This document shows positions 1-10,600 of a stretch of 64,000 nucleotides of DNA, piece after piece. The notes under the pieces were generated by a model that did not search any database, had not been told where the DNA came from, and saw nothing but the letters and a program-made list of their open reading frames with translations. The first letter of the stretch is position 1; each line of letters begins with the position of its first letter. Position numbers and translations under genes: made by a program. This DNA comes from Selaginella moellendorffii (taxonomy: Eukaryota > Streptophyta > Lycopodiopsida > Selaginellales > Selaginellaceae). The stretch is from positions 571,673 through 635,672 of the forward strand of contig NW_003314311.1 in the NCBI RefSeq assembly GCF_000143415.4. Reading direction: 5' to 3'.

Positions 1-612
1 TGCTGTCTCTGTTGGAAGATCGTAGGGAATTCCATGCCTTGCAATCTGCTGCACCATCTCCTTAAATTGGTGAGAACGAGCTTTCACAAATGGTATGTGC
101 TCATTCTAGAAAAATCGTCCTATAGCCATATCCACTGCTTCCTTCCTTTTTGGATCAAAAGAATCCCGGATTCCTTGTTGTTGTTGTGAAAAAAACCTGG
201 AAATTCCTTCTATAGAATTGCCACCTGGTGTAGAACTCTGGGAAGCAACAAAACTCTCTCCTTTAGTGCTTTGGATGCCTTCGACACGTGTAGAAACTGC
301 TCGTTTCTTGCTTTGGTGTTTTCCAGCCAAAACTTGGTCGTCGATGGTTTTAGCCATCTCCCTAAGCTGTTGTCTCTTCTCTGCTGAGATGACATCACAA
401 TTTAAGATTTCATGACCAGCTTCCCCTGTGAGATGTCCCCTCACACGATCCACACCTGAGACTTTGTCTCTCAACAAACACCACTTGCAAGACCAGTGTC
501 GATGCCCACTATGGCAGTTTGTTTGATCACCAAGGATCATTTCTTCCCACCAAACGGATGATGGATGTCGCCCTGTTGAAGTCCTCCTGCTCTGGCTCCC
601 AGATGCCATCAC
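1..612 (-). pseudogene. hAT-type transposase, N-terminal part with BED zinc finger (partial)
   Basis: Reading leftward from an ATG at 612, the protein has a BED-like zinc finger near residues 35-60 (WSCKWCLLRDKV, then two spaced His in RGHLTGEAGHEI), typical of plant hAT transposases. A basic, Ser/Gln-rich linker follows. The frame is closed by TAG at 106-108, but the same frame continues to base 1 with HIPFVKARSHQFKEM, the segment that normally follows the BED linker in this family. The catalytic RNase H domain and the dimerisation domain lie outside the window. The gene is therefore a partial copy with at least one nonsense codon. A short missed intron could in principle remove the stop, but no clear splice sites surround it. 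Family assignment is from motif memory. Confidence 0.7.
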
Positions 613-764
613 TCAGCTCAACCTCTAAAATCCTGCACCTGCTTCTACTCCAATCCACAATCACTCAGTCCAACCTCTAAAATCCCACACCCTGCTGCTG
701 CTCCAATCCACAATTGCTCAGCCTCCAAAATCCCACACCCTGCTCCTATTCCAATCCACAATCG
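610..764. repeat. Three ~52-bp tandem repeats upstream of the hAT gene
   Basis: A unit containing CAACCTCTAAAATCC and CTCCAATCCACAA recurs three times, at about 610-661, 662-713 and 714-764, with small changes. It lies just 5' of the hAT reading frame, in the leader or promoter region. 765-1114 shows no convincing gene. Confidence 0.6.
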
Positions 765-1114
765 GTCACGCCCTGCGCCTAATAAATTTTTGAAAAACTC
801 AAAATTTTAGAATCATGCCGTCAATAACACAATCGCAATGCCAAGCAACTAAGAATCACAACAATCTACAAAGATGCAGTGCCAAGCAGCTAAGAATTAT
901 GGCAGAAACAATCCAAGGAGAAAATTTGGGAGAGAAAATCTACAAACCTGGAGACAATGATCAGGAATTTTTTGCAGCGAAATCAGGTGTGGCTGAGTGC
1001 CATTCCTCCCACTCCAGCGCTAGAATCCTAGAGAGGGCATTCCCAGCCCAAGAAAATCGCCATAGATCGCTGGAAAAACCTTTTGATTGATCGCAAGACA
1101 AGAAAACATCAAAG

Positions 1115-1320
1115 CACAAAACGCTCACATGAACCACGTGAACTATTGTTTTAGAACACGGCATGGTCACATGGTATTTGACTGTGTTTCAACCGTGTTT
1201 GGAGCCGTGTTTTGGAGCATTGACCGAGTCAATGAACACGGCCCGTGTTAACACGGCTGGGGGCCGTGTTCGTGTCACCACGCCAACACGCCGTGGTGCA
1301 TGGCGTGTTTTGAAGCACTG
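1115..1320. repeat. hAT subterminal repeat block and right terminus
   Basis: ACACGG/CCGTGT hexamers are densely clustered in both orientations, as expected of subterminal transposase-binding repeats. The block ends in CACTG at 1316-1320, so the inward-reading terminus is CAGTGCTTCAAAACACG, a form usual for hAT ends. The next eight bases, TATTTAAA, would be the target-site duplication. The matching left end is outside the window, so the duplication cannot be confirmed. Confidence 0.55.
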
Positions 1321-1999
1321 TATTTAAAGCTGTGTTATAATACCTCCATCGTACTGCTATAATCCGTGAACAAGTGCCTTGCTGCATTGCATCCATTGGA
1401 TTCTCCTTGCCTGGACATAGAAACCATAGAAATCAATCCAAAAATGGGGACAGCACCAAGATATTTGGACATGGTCAGGACAGCAGATCCCTGGTGTTTT
1501 GATCGGGGCTCCAATACCCGCAGAGCATGCAGCGGCAGCTAAGGACTGATCTCCGTTGCCATGGCACAGGACAGCGCCATGGCTAGAACAGCTCCATAGG
1601 ATCAGATCAGATAGGATCGGAGGTAGATTTCAATGCCTGGATGCTGCCTCGCTCCTAGTGCCCTGCTTCCAGCTGTGAAACGTTTGTGAAAAAATTTCAT
1701 ACGATTAAATCACTGGAGTTTAATTGATATTTCACAATGAATGAAATCAAGGACTTTTCTAGTATGAAGCTAGGCAAACAATACTTTCCTATCCAAAAGT
1801 ATCGAAATAATTTTTTTTGAGAAATTATAAAATGTAATTTGATTTATTTCTAGTTGTTATATGGTAATTTTTTATATGTATAACAAATATATATAGCTTA
1901 AAATAATTTATACCTTTTAATTTAAAAATATGGTTATAATTTATCATAGTTTTTATAAATTCTAAATATAATGTGACTATATATATGTATGTATGTATG

Positions 2000-2039
<40 letters not shown>

Positions 2040-2472
2040 ACTATGGGAAAAAGACCAATCCAATATATTTGAGACTACTAAATACATGAAACCAATTAGC
2101 AAGGACATATATTTAAGAGATTTCAAGGGGTATACTTTCTTCTTTATCTTAGGACATTTGCTTTGATATAGACAGTTAGATGTAATAGTAAGAGTACTTT
2201 CTTGAGTGACATACTCCTCCTTAGTATATCCAGATGCATGAAGTTCTTTATTTGACAAAGTTGTCATGATCTACATCAGTAGTGGTTAGGCCCTTTTTCA
2301 CATCCATTGATTCACTAGTATCCTCATAAAGTTCTGAGGTTAGTAATGAATCTTGTAGTGTTTCTACATTAAAGAAGTCATACATGATTTTTATATCCTC
2401 TTTAGTAGGAGGATCATCTGTAAAAAAAAAAGATAAACTTAAAAGTTAAAAGTATATTATGTACTTGAGTTT
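1321..2472. other. AT-rich spacer without a recognisable gene
   Basis: I see no supportable gene here. A (TA)n/(ATGT)n microsatellite lies at 1979-2038. Around 2200-2430 the minus strand shows short broken reading frames that could be the remains of a retroelement polyprotein, but no diagnostic motif is left. Confidence 0.5.
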
Positions 2473-3114
2473 TGTTAGCTTACACTTGCTAGTGTTTGGA
2501 ACCTCTTGCAATATTGAGCTTGGTCTCTCAATATTTGCTAAATGATAACTTATTATGTTTGCCAAAACACTTTTGCTATCATACCCCTTGTATTGGTTCT
2601 GGTGGTGTGGGGGGTTTTAAATGTATAGTAGGGATAGTAGTGGGTAGGTTAGGGTATGGCTGACCAACCTGAGGCATAATCTACCTCCTGCTTATGTGTT
2701 TGTCCTTGTTTTACATCTAACTTGGGTTTAAGTCCAAATTCCATTTCATACTAGTTGATTAAATACCTATATTCTCGCATTAGGCCACTAGTATATTGAT
2801 ATAATGCTAGACTTTGTTTGGCTCCATTTTGCATGTTAGTCATGGCATTAAGATACTAGATACTTTAGGACCATTCTAAGTCATTCTGTACTCTTGTCCT
2901 TTCACTCTTTGGGTTGTATGCTCAAGAGTCATTATGTGCTCTAGTTTTGTCACTCTTTGGCTCCATTCCTTCATTTTAGTGGCCTAAAGCTCTAAAACTT
3001 GAGTTCCATTTGCTGTCTTTGGACATGTGGCATATAGAAGGTTTAAGTTCCACTTTGTGATTATTCTATAATAAATCACTATAGGATAAAGGGTGTAAAT
3101 TATGTGTACTACAT
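2473..3114 (+). mobile_element. LTR-like block with adjacent primer-binding site
   Basis: The block starts TGTTAGC and ends TACTACA, followed at about 3115-3127 by TTTGGTATCAGA, a plant initiator tRNA-Met primer-binding site. It is clearly related along most of its length, in the same orientation, to 56716-57317, which is not followed by a primer-binding site. The simplest reading is a 5' and 3' LTR pair with the intervening nest inserted between them. I could not find a matching target-site duplication, so the pair may instead be independent copies. 3115-3303 holds no gene. Confidence 0.5.
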
Positions 3115-3303
3115 TTGGTATCAGAAGATGAATCTCAATGAGTACTATCCAATGAAGATAGGCAATTGATTTCATTATATATGTAGAGATGAAGATTATG
3201 ATCTAAGTGGGTACACGTTTGGGTGCTATAACTTCGCATTTATTCCAATTTAGTTGTTTAAGATTGAGATGTTAGTACCCATATTATAGCTTTGTTTATA
3301 TGG

Positions 3304-3380
3304 GGGATGGTCCAAAGTTGAGTTGAGCTCATGAGTTGAGCTCAATTCAACACAAGTCAACTCAAGTCAACATAGTCAAT
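3304..3380 (+). repeat. Element A left terminal inverted repeat region
   Basis: It begins GGGATGGTCCAAAG and continues with several TTGAG/GAGCTCA and AAGTCAAC repeats. It pairs imperfectly with the right end at 28866-28925, and the shared core is GGnCCA followed by TTGAGCTCA motifs. Confidence 0.65.
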
Positions 3381-3658
3381 AAGAAATATTACAAAGGAGA
3401 TCTAAATTGAACAAATGAAGGTTCTAGCAAACTTTAAAATATTAAAATACGTAAATATCTAAGTTAAAAGTTTCTATAAGATTGAATTATTTAAAAAAGA
3501 CAAAGTTCATGAGAACCTATCTTTTATAAAACTATATTATTTTATTATGACAACTGTTACAGCTGTCATATTTGATTTGACTACTTAATATTTTGAATAC
3601 TTTTACAGCTGTAGATATTATTCCTTCATTCAAAAGAGTTTTTAGGGTTCTTGAGAAG

Positions 3659-3907
3659 ATGGGAAGCAAGGAAAATACAAGATCTGTGAGTAAGAGTTGT
3701 AGTGCAAAGGAATGTGAGAATGTTAATTTTGTTTCACTACCACAATCTCTATATTACACTCCTGGTCCTTATTACCCATCTGGGAATGTGGAGACCATTA
3801 TCACGATTGATAAAAATGCTCCTGTTACTTCTGAAACAACAGTCCAGAGCAAAAGAAATGAAGAAATGAATAGCACAGCGGAAAACACCAAGAAATCTAC
3901 TCCATAA
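3659..3907 (+). CDS. Small element protein, SLPxSxYYTPG family (element A version)
   Basis: The predicted protein is 82 aa, hydrophilic and Ser/Thr/Lys-rich, with no membrane segment. I chose the ATG at 3659 over one 66 bp upstream because it aligns with the start of the homologue inside element B (MGSKEN versus MASTKF). The two share VSLPQSLYYTPG/ISLPNSPYYTPG at about residues 29-41, then NAPVTSETT and a STAExTKK tail. Its function is unknown; I do not recognise the family. In both elements the gene lies a few hundred bases from one terminus. The frame here is intact although larger neighbours are damaged. Confidence 0.6.
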   Translation: MGSKENTRSVSKSCSAKECENVNFVSLPQSLYYTPGPYYPSGNVETIITIDKNAPVTSETTVQSKRNEEMNSTAENTKKSTP

Positions 3908-4382
3908 AACTTTCCATGACATTTGTAATTTACATATTAATTCATATTAAAAACTCTATTGCTTGCCTATATCGCAATCCTCTCATATGATAAGACCAAG
4001 GTATATTTTGCAGTGAATCCTCATTAAAATTTTTTGGGAATTGTTTGTAAATAATGATAAAAGAAATCAAAATCTTTCGAAAGACTCAAAAGTAATATCA
4101 CATCAAAGAATCAACTTTATTTACATTTCCAAGACTAAAAGGCAATCTCACATGAGAGAATGGTAGCGTGCCAACGTGCTCTACCACTATAATGTGGTCT
4201 ATATTTCCTTGCAATTTATTTCCGTAGACATTTGGCATGTGTAGAAAAGAATATATGTGTAGCAAAGTAGGATTCATCATAATGATAGAGCATGTGTATA
4301 CACGATAATCTAAAATTCTAGAAGCTCTTATGTTTACAAGAAAGCTATGATTATGAAGCCCCATTTCCAAGACTGACATTTA
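3908..4382. other. Spacer, nothing recognised
   Basis: AT-rich sequence between the small-protein gene and a tandem repeat. Reading frames here lack any recognisable motif. Confidence 0.5.
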
Positions 4383-4521
4383 AAGAATCTGAGTATTGTC
4401 AGTGTTATAATAAATAAACCTCATTCCCAAGAATCTGAGTATTGTCAGTGTCATAATAAATAAACCTCGTTCCCAAGAATCTGAGTATTGTTAGTGTCAT
4501 AATAAATAAACCGCATTCCCA
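4383..4521. repeat. Three tandem 46-bp repeats
   Basis: A 46-bp unit containing AATCTGAGTATTGT and ATAATAAATAAACC recurs at 4383, 4429 and 4475 with only a few substitutions. It lies about 90 bp upstream of the start codon at 4613, in the presumptive promoter or leader of that gene. Confidence 0.75.
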
Positions 4522-4612
4522 AGACTAAAACTTAGTATATAAACTATCTAGAAAAGTTATAGTCATTGTAGGTTTTTTGTTCTCCTTGAGCTCCTTAGAA
4601 GTTTATATTGAA

Positions 4613-5158
4613 ATGGCTCAAAGGAGACCCATTGCTAATCATACTTGGCCCCCCAGCATTTCATATCAATCTCCACCTCCATCCCCAAGTTCTACCAACA
4701 TTCCACCTTCACCTCTACATAACAATCCTTTTTCTGCTGAGGGCTCTAGTGAAGCTGAATTAGAGCTCCCTATATGTGAAATTCCGGATCTTGCTACTAG
4801 AGAGGGATTGCCTTTAGCGCTTCAAGAGCAATGCCACATGTTTTTGCAAGATCTTGCTCCTGACATGGCAGGACTACTTGAAAGCACAGAACGCTATTAC
4901 ATTCAGTGTCTAATATGCTACTTTTTCTTGGACAAGACAAATGGCTTTATGGGTTTACAAACTTTTCTTGAGCATTGTAAGAATTGCCCAACGGCAGGTC
5001 TGGAAAATGTGCACATGTGGATGTACAATAGATTCAAGAATGAGTTACAGACACATACCCACTATCGCTTCATGGTGAGGAACAACATCCCCTTGGGAAA
5101 CACTACATTGGCTAGTGCAAAATATGGGGTTTTTAGGCCACCCTATAGTGGAATGTAA
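4613..5158 (+). CDS. Element A protein with Pro/Ser-rich N-terminus and CxxC...HC zinc-finger-like domain
   Basis: The predicted protein is 181 aa from the ATG at 4613 (MAQRRPIAN). Residues 14-50 are Pro/Ser-rich. The C-terminal half has CLIC, then LEHCKNC, then FKNELQTHTHYRFMV. The same layout (CPIC, ATHC, KMETHKYYGQYC) occurs in the minus-strand protein at 27931-28383, so the two may be diverged paralogues near opposite ends of the element. Past the stop, 5252-5333 could add an exon carrying another THKRYKVMV segment. I do not recognise the family; a metal-binding or DNA-binding role is only inferred from the Cys/His spacing. Confidence 0.5.
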   Translation: MAQRRPIANHTWPPSISYQSPPPSPSSTNIPPSPLHNNPFSAEGSSEAELELPICEIPDLATREGLPLALQEQCHMFLQDLAPDMAGLLESTERYYIQCLICYFFLDKTNGFMGLQTFLEHCKNCPTAGLENVHMWMYNRFKNELQTHTHYRFMVRNNIPLGNTTLASAKYGVFRPPYSGM

Positions 5159-5376
5159 GATCTAGAATTACTTTACTATACTATAGTATTGTCACTATTA
5201 AAAGAAAAAATATAATAAAATGATATTAGTTGTAGGTAACATACCTTGTTCTAGAAGGTGCTATCATATCATATACAATTGTTTACAAAATGTTGAAGGA
5301 GGAGATGGCAACACACAAACGCTACAAAGTGATGGTGACAGGTGAGAATGATAATCTATAATTATGGTATCTGACA

Positions 5377-5455
5377 CTGACACTGACATCTGACAATTTT
5401 ACTGACATCTGACAATTTTACTGACATCTAACACTTTCACTGACATCTAACATAT
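5377..5455. repeat. Short tandem repeats, CTGACATCTGACAATTTTA type
   Basis: About four copies of a 17-20-bp unit built on CTGACATCTAACA/CTGACATCTGACA lie between the end of the plus-strand gene and the 3' end of the minus-strand ParB-methyltransferase-like gene. Confidence 0.65.
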
Positions 5456-5486
5456 AACAAGCTTTCCATTTTATGTAAGGATGCAA

Positions 5487-8400
5487 TTAACTTTCTTCTG
5501 CCTCATCATCAACATAATGATTTCTTTTATACTTCCTCCTATAGTGGTATTGTGGGGAAGATTCACCTTGCATATGTTGAGCCATGGCTTCTGCATAGTC
5601 AGGGAGACTTCGAAAGCCTCCAATTCTAGAAACTCCAGGTGACTGTGATCTATAAAATAGAATGAAATATATATTGAAATTTTAATAAACATAATTTACC
5701 TCCTTGAGGTTGAAGGCAACTCACGAAATCCTCTGAGCCGGCGTTTGAAGAAATGATGTTCTTCAATAGCAAACACCGACCTACCAGAGTCACGTGCTGC
5801 CTCCACCATAGAACCACTACCTGCTGTGCAATCAATCACAATACCATTTGGTGGGCAATAGAGCTCAAGCAAGACTTGCATTGCTGATGGAGTTCGGAAT
5901 CGGTACCCTGGAAACGTGTTGCGGATCTGCTCATCCACAAGGTTGGGTATGATGTTAGTGGAACTGTCGTACCCAGGCAAAACACATGCTGCACGTTCGC
6001 TATCACGAAACCCATCATGTGTGTTTCTGTAGAAGGTATGATAGGTCCACATCATAACCTGGAAAATAAAAATGTTTAGAAATTAGATAAAAATATAAAA
6101 TACATACTCACCTTTTCAGGCTTCCCTTGGACGCCCCTCGTATCAACGCCAATAGGATCCATAATGCACCCGGAAGAGAATGACTTGAAATGAACTTCTG
6201 CTGCGCACGTCATAAAGCTCATACATCCAATTGGGGTCGTTCGGTAGGATGAAGACGACATGGCCAGCTTCGAGCATAAGTACTTCGGACAATAGGAATG
6301 CATCGCGCAAGTGGTCAGGTGTGAGAAAGTTCCAATCCTCAACTTTCCCATCGATATCTGAAAGACCATCTGGAAAGTCGAAGAGAATGAAGTCCGCAAC
6401 TGGGAGCACGGGCCTTTGTATCTTTCGGCACCAACGGTTGAACTAGTGGCGTATATCCATGTTGATATCGTCTTCTGTGAAAGATGTCAATAATCTACTG
6501 TAAGAGCCAATGAAGATACCCACAATGCCTCGTTGTGTTATTGGGGACACAGGACGGACCTATAAAAGAGCTAAGTGAATGAAAAAAGTAATAAATAGTA
6601 TGATACCATCATATGGCGTGTTGTCGATGAGAGTTCCTCCAACTCCTCTTCACGAGCATCTCGTTGAGCTGGAATGAAATTACTACCAACAGTCATTGCT
6701 GCAAAAAACATGTATTACCACCTTTAGTTTGTAAAATTCACTTTTGCTTACCTTGAGGTCGACGTGATATTCTGTGAACCACTTGATCATTGTTATTTAC
6801 TGGTAAAACCTGATCCGGATCTTGGTTGTTTGATGGTTGAATTGGAGCCTGTTCCTGACTGTCTGGTGGTGGAACATGAACTTGATCTGGAGCTTCCTCA
6901 TCCTCGTCTCCATCGTCACTTGCATTGCCATCGTTGCTAGCATTGATAATTTCCTCACGATCTAGTGTAGAGGTCTCCTTCCCTAGGAGCTCCAACTCCC
7001 AAGGGCATTCTATCTTCCGTGCCTTCGGAACTCTCGCAAACATTGTTGGATACATTCCTCCATCTCTTACACCCTTTGCAACAAGTCGAGTGCAAACTGG
7101 TGCCTCAAATGGCATGCCTCTATATCGAAGATACCTGTAAACAATATATATTAAAAAACAGTCTTAGAAATCATATTATACCTATAAGCTGCACGTCGCA
7201 TGAAATAAGGTTGACCATGTTGGCAATCATAAGTTGTTGTGCTTGTAGACTTCTCTGGCAGCCACCCCTCTTCGATCCCTTCCAATGACGTGTTGATGTA
7301 GGTGTTGAAAGACATAAATGTGCCATCTGGATCGTCACCAATGTGTGGTGCCAAGAACTTCTCACCTTCACTTATAGTTTGCGTGATATAGACAGCCCTT
7401 CTCATCATGTTCTCAAATAGTTCTGGCAGTCCTTTCTCTCTGTTCATCAAGTAGACATTGAGGAACTCCAGAGTCTCTATCTGTTGCTTATATGGAAGCT
7501 TCGATTTTGCGATATTGTAAATCATGTCATCTGGAGTTTTGTTCACTGCAAAAGTAACATATGCATAATTAAGAAAAATGAAGTGTGATAAAAAACTTAC
7601 ATTCATGAGAAGAAATTTCGGCTATAGTCTCTAGCCACTCCTTCGGCCTGCGATTGTCTGCAATACATACTAGTTTCTTCAACTTTGAGGACTTTGCATG
7701 CTAAATTTTGTGCTCAATTTGTACAAACTCAGCTGAGAGCTCTTCCCGACTCTTCTCCGGATATGCAAGTTCGTAAGCATCCTGCTTGACCTTCACCAAA
7801 GGCTAAAAACCAAAACAATTAAAAGAGGCTTTTATAAAATAAAAGGGAAAGACATACCTTACACCACACAGCAAGCATAAAACTGATTGGGTTGTTGAAC
7901 CAAGTTGTACCGTCATTTCGAGTGCGTGAGTGCCGAACAAGTGTTGCGAGATCATCACCATAATGTTGGCGGATGTCATCCTCACTCAAGTTTGCCAAAA
8001 ATCGAAGTTGCTCGATGTCATGGACAAGATTTTGTTTTTGAATAGCGAACTGCCCAAGCCTACATTTAAACACAACAAAACAAGTTAAAGTGGAGTTAGA
8101 GGTAAAATTATAAAACTTACGCATTGATCTTTTGGCAGGCCAAGATAAGTCTGTTGACATCCAAAGGTCCCCTTGTGTAGACATGGCTGACTGGAACGTT
8201 GATATGGTAGACAGGATCATCACGAAAATGATCGTCGATACACTTCATCCAAGCTCCATATTGGTGGTTACCGTCAATAATTTGGAACATTATCCCCGCA
8301 AGCTGTCGAGTCTCAAGATGTCTGATAAGCATGTCATCAAATTCTAGGGACTTCCTCCTCCAAATAGGATCCCAGCTATTCACAATCTTGGGTGTGACAG

Positions 8401-9067
8401 TAATGATCTCCATTGTTCCTGGCTTGCAAAAAGAGACTAGAAACATACCGATATTTGTTGCAAGGCCATTCTGTTTGAACAAGCTGTATATATCCGGGTT
8501 GACATACTTGGATGCTGTGCGGACAAGGTTCGTCTGCTGCAAATGGCAAAGGGGGATTTCTCTGATCAAGTCACAAGGGCCTGGCCACTTGAGCGCCTCA
8601 AGTGTTTGGTGAACTGCTTTTTCCCTTGTCCGCATAACAGTCTCTTGGAAGCGCTTGTCCACCACGTTGTCAGGAAGGTCTGCAACTCTTTCAGCTCCAG
8701 GCTGTTCCTCAGGTTTCCTATCGTGAACACCACTAGATTGCCCAACTTCAGGGATTTGCGTTGGTGGTGGTGGCGGTGGTGGCGGGGGCAAAGGCAATAG
8801 TGGCAGTGGTGGTGGCAATGGTGGTGGTGGCGGTGGCGATGGAGGTGGTGGAGGTGGTGATGGAGGTGGTGGAGGTGGCGATGGCGGTGGTGGAGGTGGT
8901 GATGGTAGAGGTGATGGTGGTGGAGGTGGTGAATCTCTATCTAAATGTGTCTCTGTTGTGCCAATGGACATGTCGATTGTGATGTTGTCGTCAGTGCCAA
9001 ATTGAACTTCTCGTGTTTTCTTGGCTCCAACAACCTTTTTCTGTGTTACAATTTTCCTTTTCTGCAA
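5487..9067 (-). pseudogene. ParB-like domain fused to DNA methyltransferase-like domain (element A version)
   Basis: I read nine exons: 9067-8121, 8059-7858, 7802-7601, 7545-7182, 7134-6752, 6698-6607, 6559-6112, 6058-5700 and 5649-5487. They would give about 1,050 aa. An N-terminal polyproline tract (residues ~45-100) precedes a ParB-like region with IIDGNHQYGAW near residue 266 (ParB family GxHR). A linker rich in Asp/Glu and Pro leads to FILFDFPDG (~790, the DPPY position) and later DCTAGSGSMVEAA (~955, the FxGxG SAM-binding position). That order is the beta class. Damage: TAG at 7701-7703, TAG at 6443-6445, and a probable +1 frameshift near 6200-6225. The exon sum leaves remainder 1, consistent with that frameshift. 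DFPD instead of DPPY makes methylation activity doubtful even before decay. Confidence 0.65.
8762..8936 (-). repeat. Coding GGT/GGA-rich repeat encoding a polyproline tract
   Basis: A purine/GGTGG-rich low-complexity stretch encodes PPPPPSPP repeats on the minus strand inside exon 1 of the ParB-like gene. Plus-strand frames through it are Val-rich artefacts. Confidence 0.8.
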
Positions 9068-9139
9068 GAGAAAAAGTTTTGTTAGTCAAACTAAATAAAG
9101 ATAATGAGAAATTCAAACAGTCAAAGAGAAAAAAAAAAT

Positions 9140-9800
9140 CAAGTGGGCCTAGACTCCACCTCGGGCACTTTGGCTGCCCAGGGGGCCGAGGTTATTTGAA
9201 TAACCTCGGCCCCTCGGCAAGCAAAACTGCCCGAGGTGGCCTGCCCGAGCTCGACCTCGGCCAGCAAAGAAGCAATCAAGAAAAAAAAAGGGAAGAAATG
9301 GAATGGAAGTGGAAGCAATCAAATCGAAACTCACCCTTGGCGGCATCTTTCCTCCCTCGATTTCTTGATCGTGCTAGATTTCTTGTGCGCTCAATCTCTC
9401 CTGCTCGCGCGCTCAATCTCTCCTGCTCGCGCGCTCAATCTCTCCTGCTTGCGCGCTCAATCTCTCCCGCTTGCGCGCTCAATCTCTCAATCTCTTGCGC
9501 GCTCAATCTCTCGATCTCTTCCCCGCTCAATCTCTCGATCTCTTACCCGCTCAATCTCTCGATCTTTTGCGTGCTCAATCTCTCGATCTCTTCCTGCTCA
9601 ATCTCTCGATCTCTTGCCCGCTCAATCTCTCGATCTCTTGCACGCTCAATCACTCAATCTCTTGCACGCTCAATCACTCGATCTCCTTCGCGCTCAATCC
9701 CTCGATCTCTCGCGTGCTCCACTCACGATGCGAACAGTAACCTAATCTTGGCGGCTACCCTAACCCTAATCCTGACGGCTGCCCTAACCCTAACCTATCT
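9140..9800. repeat. GC-rich leader: palindrome, 23-bp tandem repeats and telomere-like motifs
   Basis: A 32-bp palindrome (GGGGCCGAGGTTAT arms) sits at 9182-9213. From 9385 to 9720 a unit built on CGCTCAATCTCTCGATCTC recurs about fourteen times. 9757-9800 holds CCCTAA/CCCTAACCCTAA motifs. The block lies upstream of the ParB-like start at 9067. A CGCTC-rich repeat also precedes the ParB-like gene of element B at 18850-19010. Confidence 0.65.
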
Positions 9801-9889
9801 CTCATCCTGGCCGTTCATTCCGAATAACCTAAATCTCAACCATCACAATATCTTTGATCTTATTTTATCTTATCATTATTATTATATGT

Positions 9890-10600
9890 AAATTATGCTT
9901 CTTTATTTTGTATATTTTAATGATGGTATAACTAGCACCTATCAACATTTCTGTTATTAGAGATATGATATTATATTTTACAAATTATCTAGAAAGGATG
10001 CATTCTCATCACTATTTTGTACATATTTTGGAATCGTTACAAGAACTTCAAAGAGTATAAATAAGGCACGTTAAAATATATTGTACTATATCCATCTATG
10101 AATGGATGAATCCTCATCCAGAAATTTATTTTGTACTGTATTAGATCCTAAACAATAGGCACGTGCTTTAAATGTCATTGAGCAGTGTTCACAATTATGG
10201 ATAAAACTTGAGTTGTACTATGAATCAAATCTGTTATTGAAGAATAAGATTTGACAAGATTTATTATCATCTACCACTTAAAATTTGACAACTTGACATA
10301 TCACACGTGCTGATAGTTAGATTGGATCTCTTGGTTTGACACGTTATAGCAGAATGTCATTACTAGTATCATTATTAACTATCAAACTTCACGTGCTGAA
10401 AATCTTTCCTTGGATCTATGTGTATACATGCATCAGACATCATAATAGATGACAGTAATATTAATACTGTCACACTTACACATGTTAAATTTGCTATAGA
10501 ATTTGATTCATTTTGTACGTTGTCTTCTTATTACTCTATTTAAATTTCAATTATGTTTCACTATAGATTTTTACAAGTAGCATAAAGAGAGAGAACTCCA
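9890..10600 (+). promoter_or_regulatory. Probable transposase promoter region of element A
   Basis: An AT-rich, gene-free stretch lies between the divergent ParB-like gene and the transposase start at 10608. CACGTGCT (a G-box core) recurs at about 10151, 10305 and 10391. No TATA box or start site can be fixed with confidence. The region is likely a shared bidirectional promoter area. Confidence 0.4.

Noticed and set aside
1825-2267. Tyr/Ile-rich minus-strand frames
   Set aside because: Produced by the (TA)n and (ATGT)n microsatellite.
9013-9891. 292-codon plus-strand frame
   Set aside because: It runs through tandem CGCTCAATCTCTC repeats and overlaps the start of the ParB-like gene on the other strand; low complexity only.
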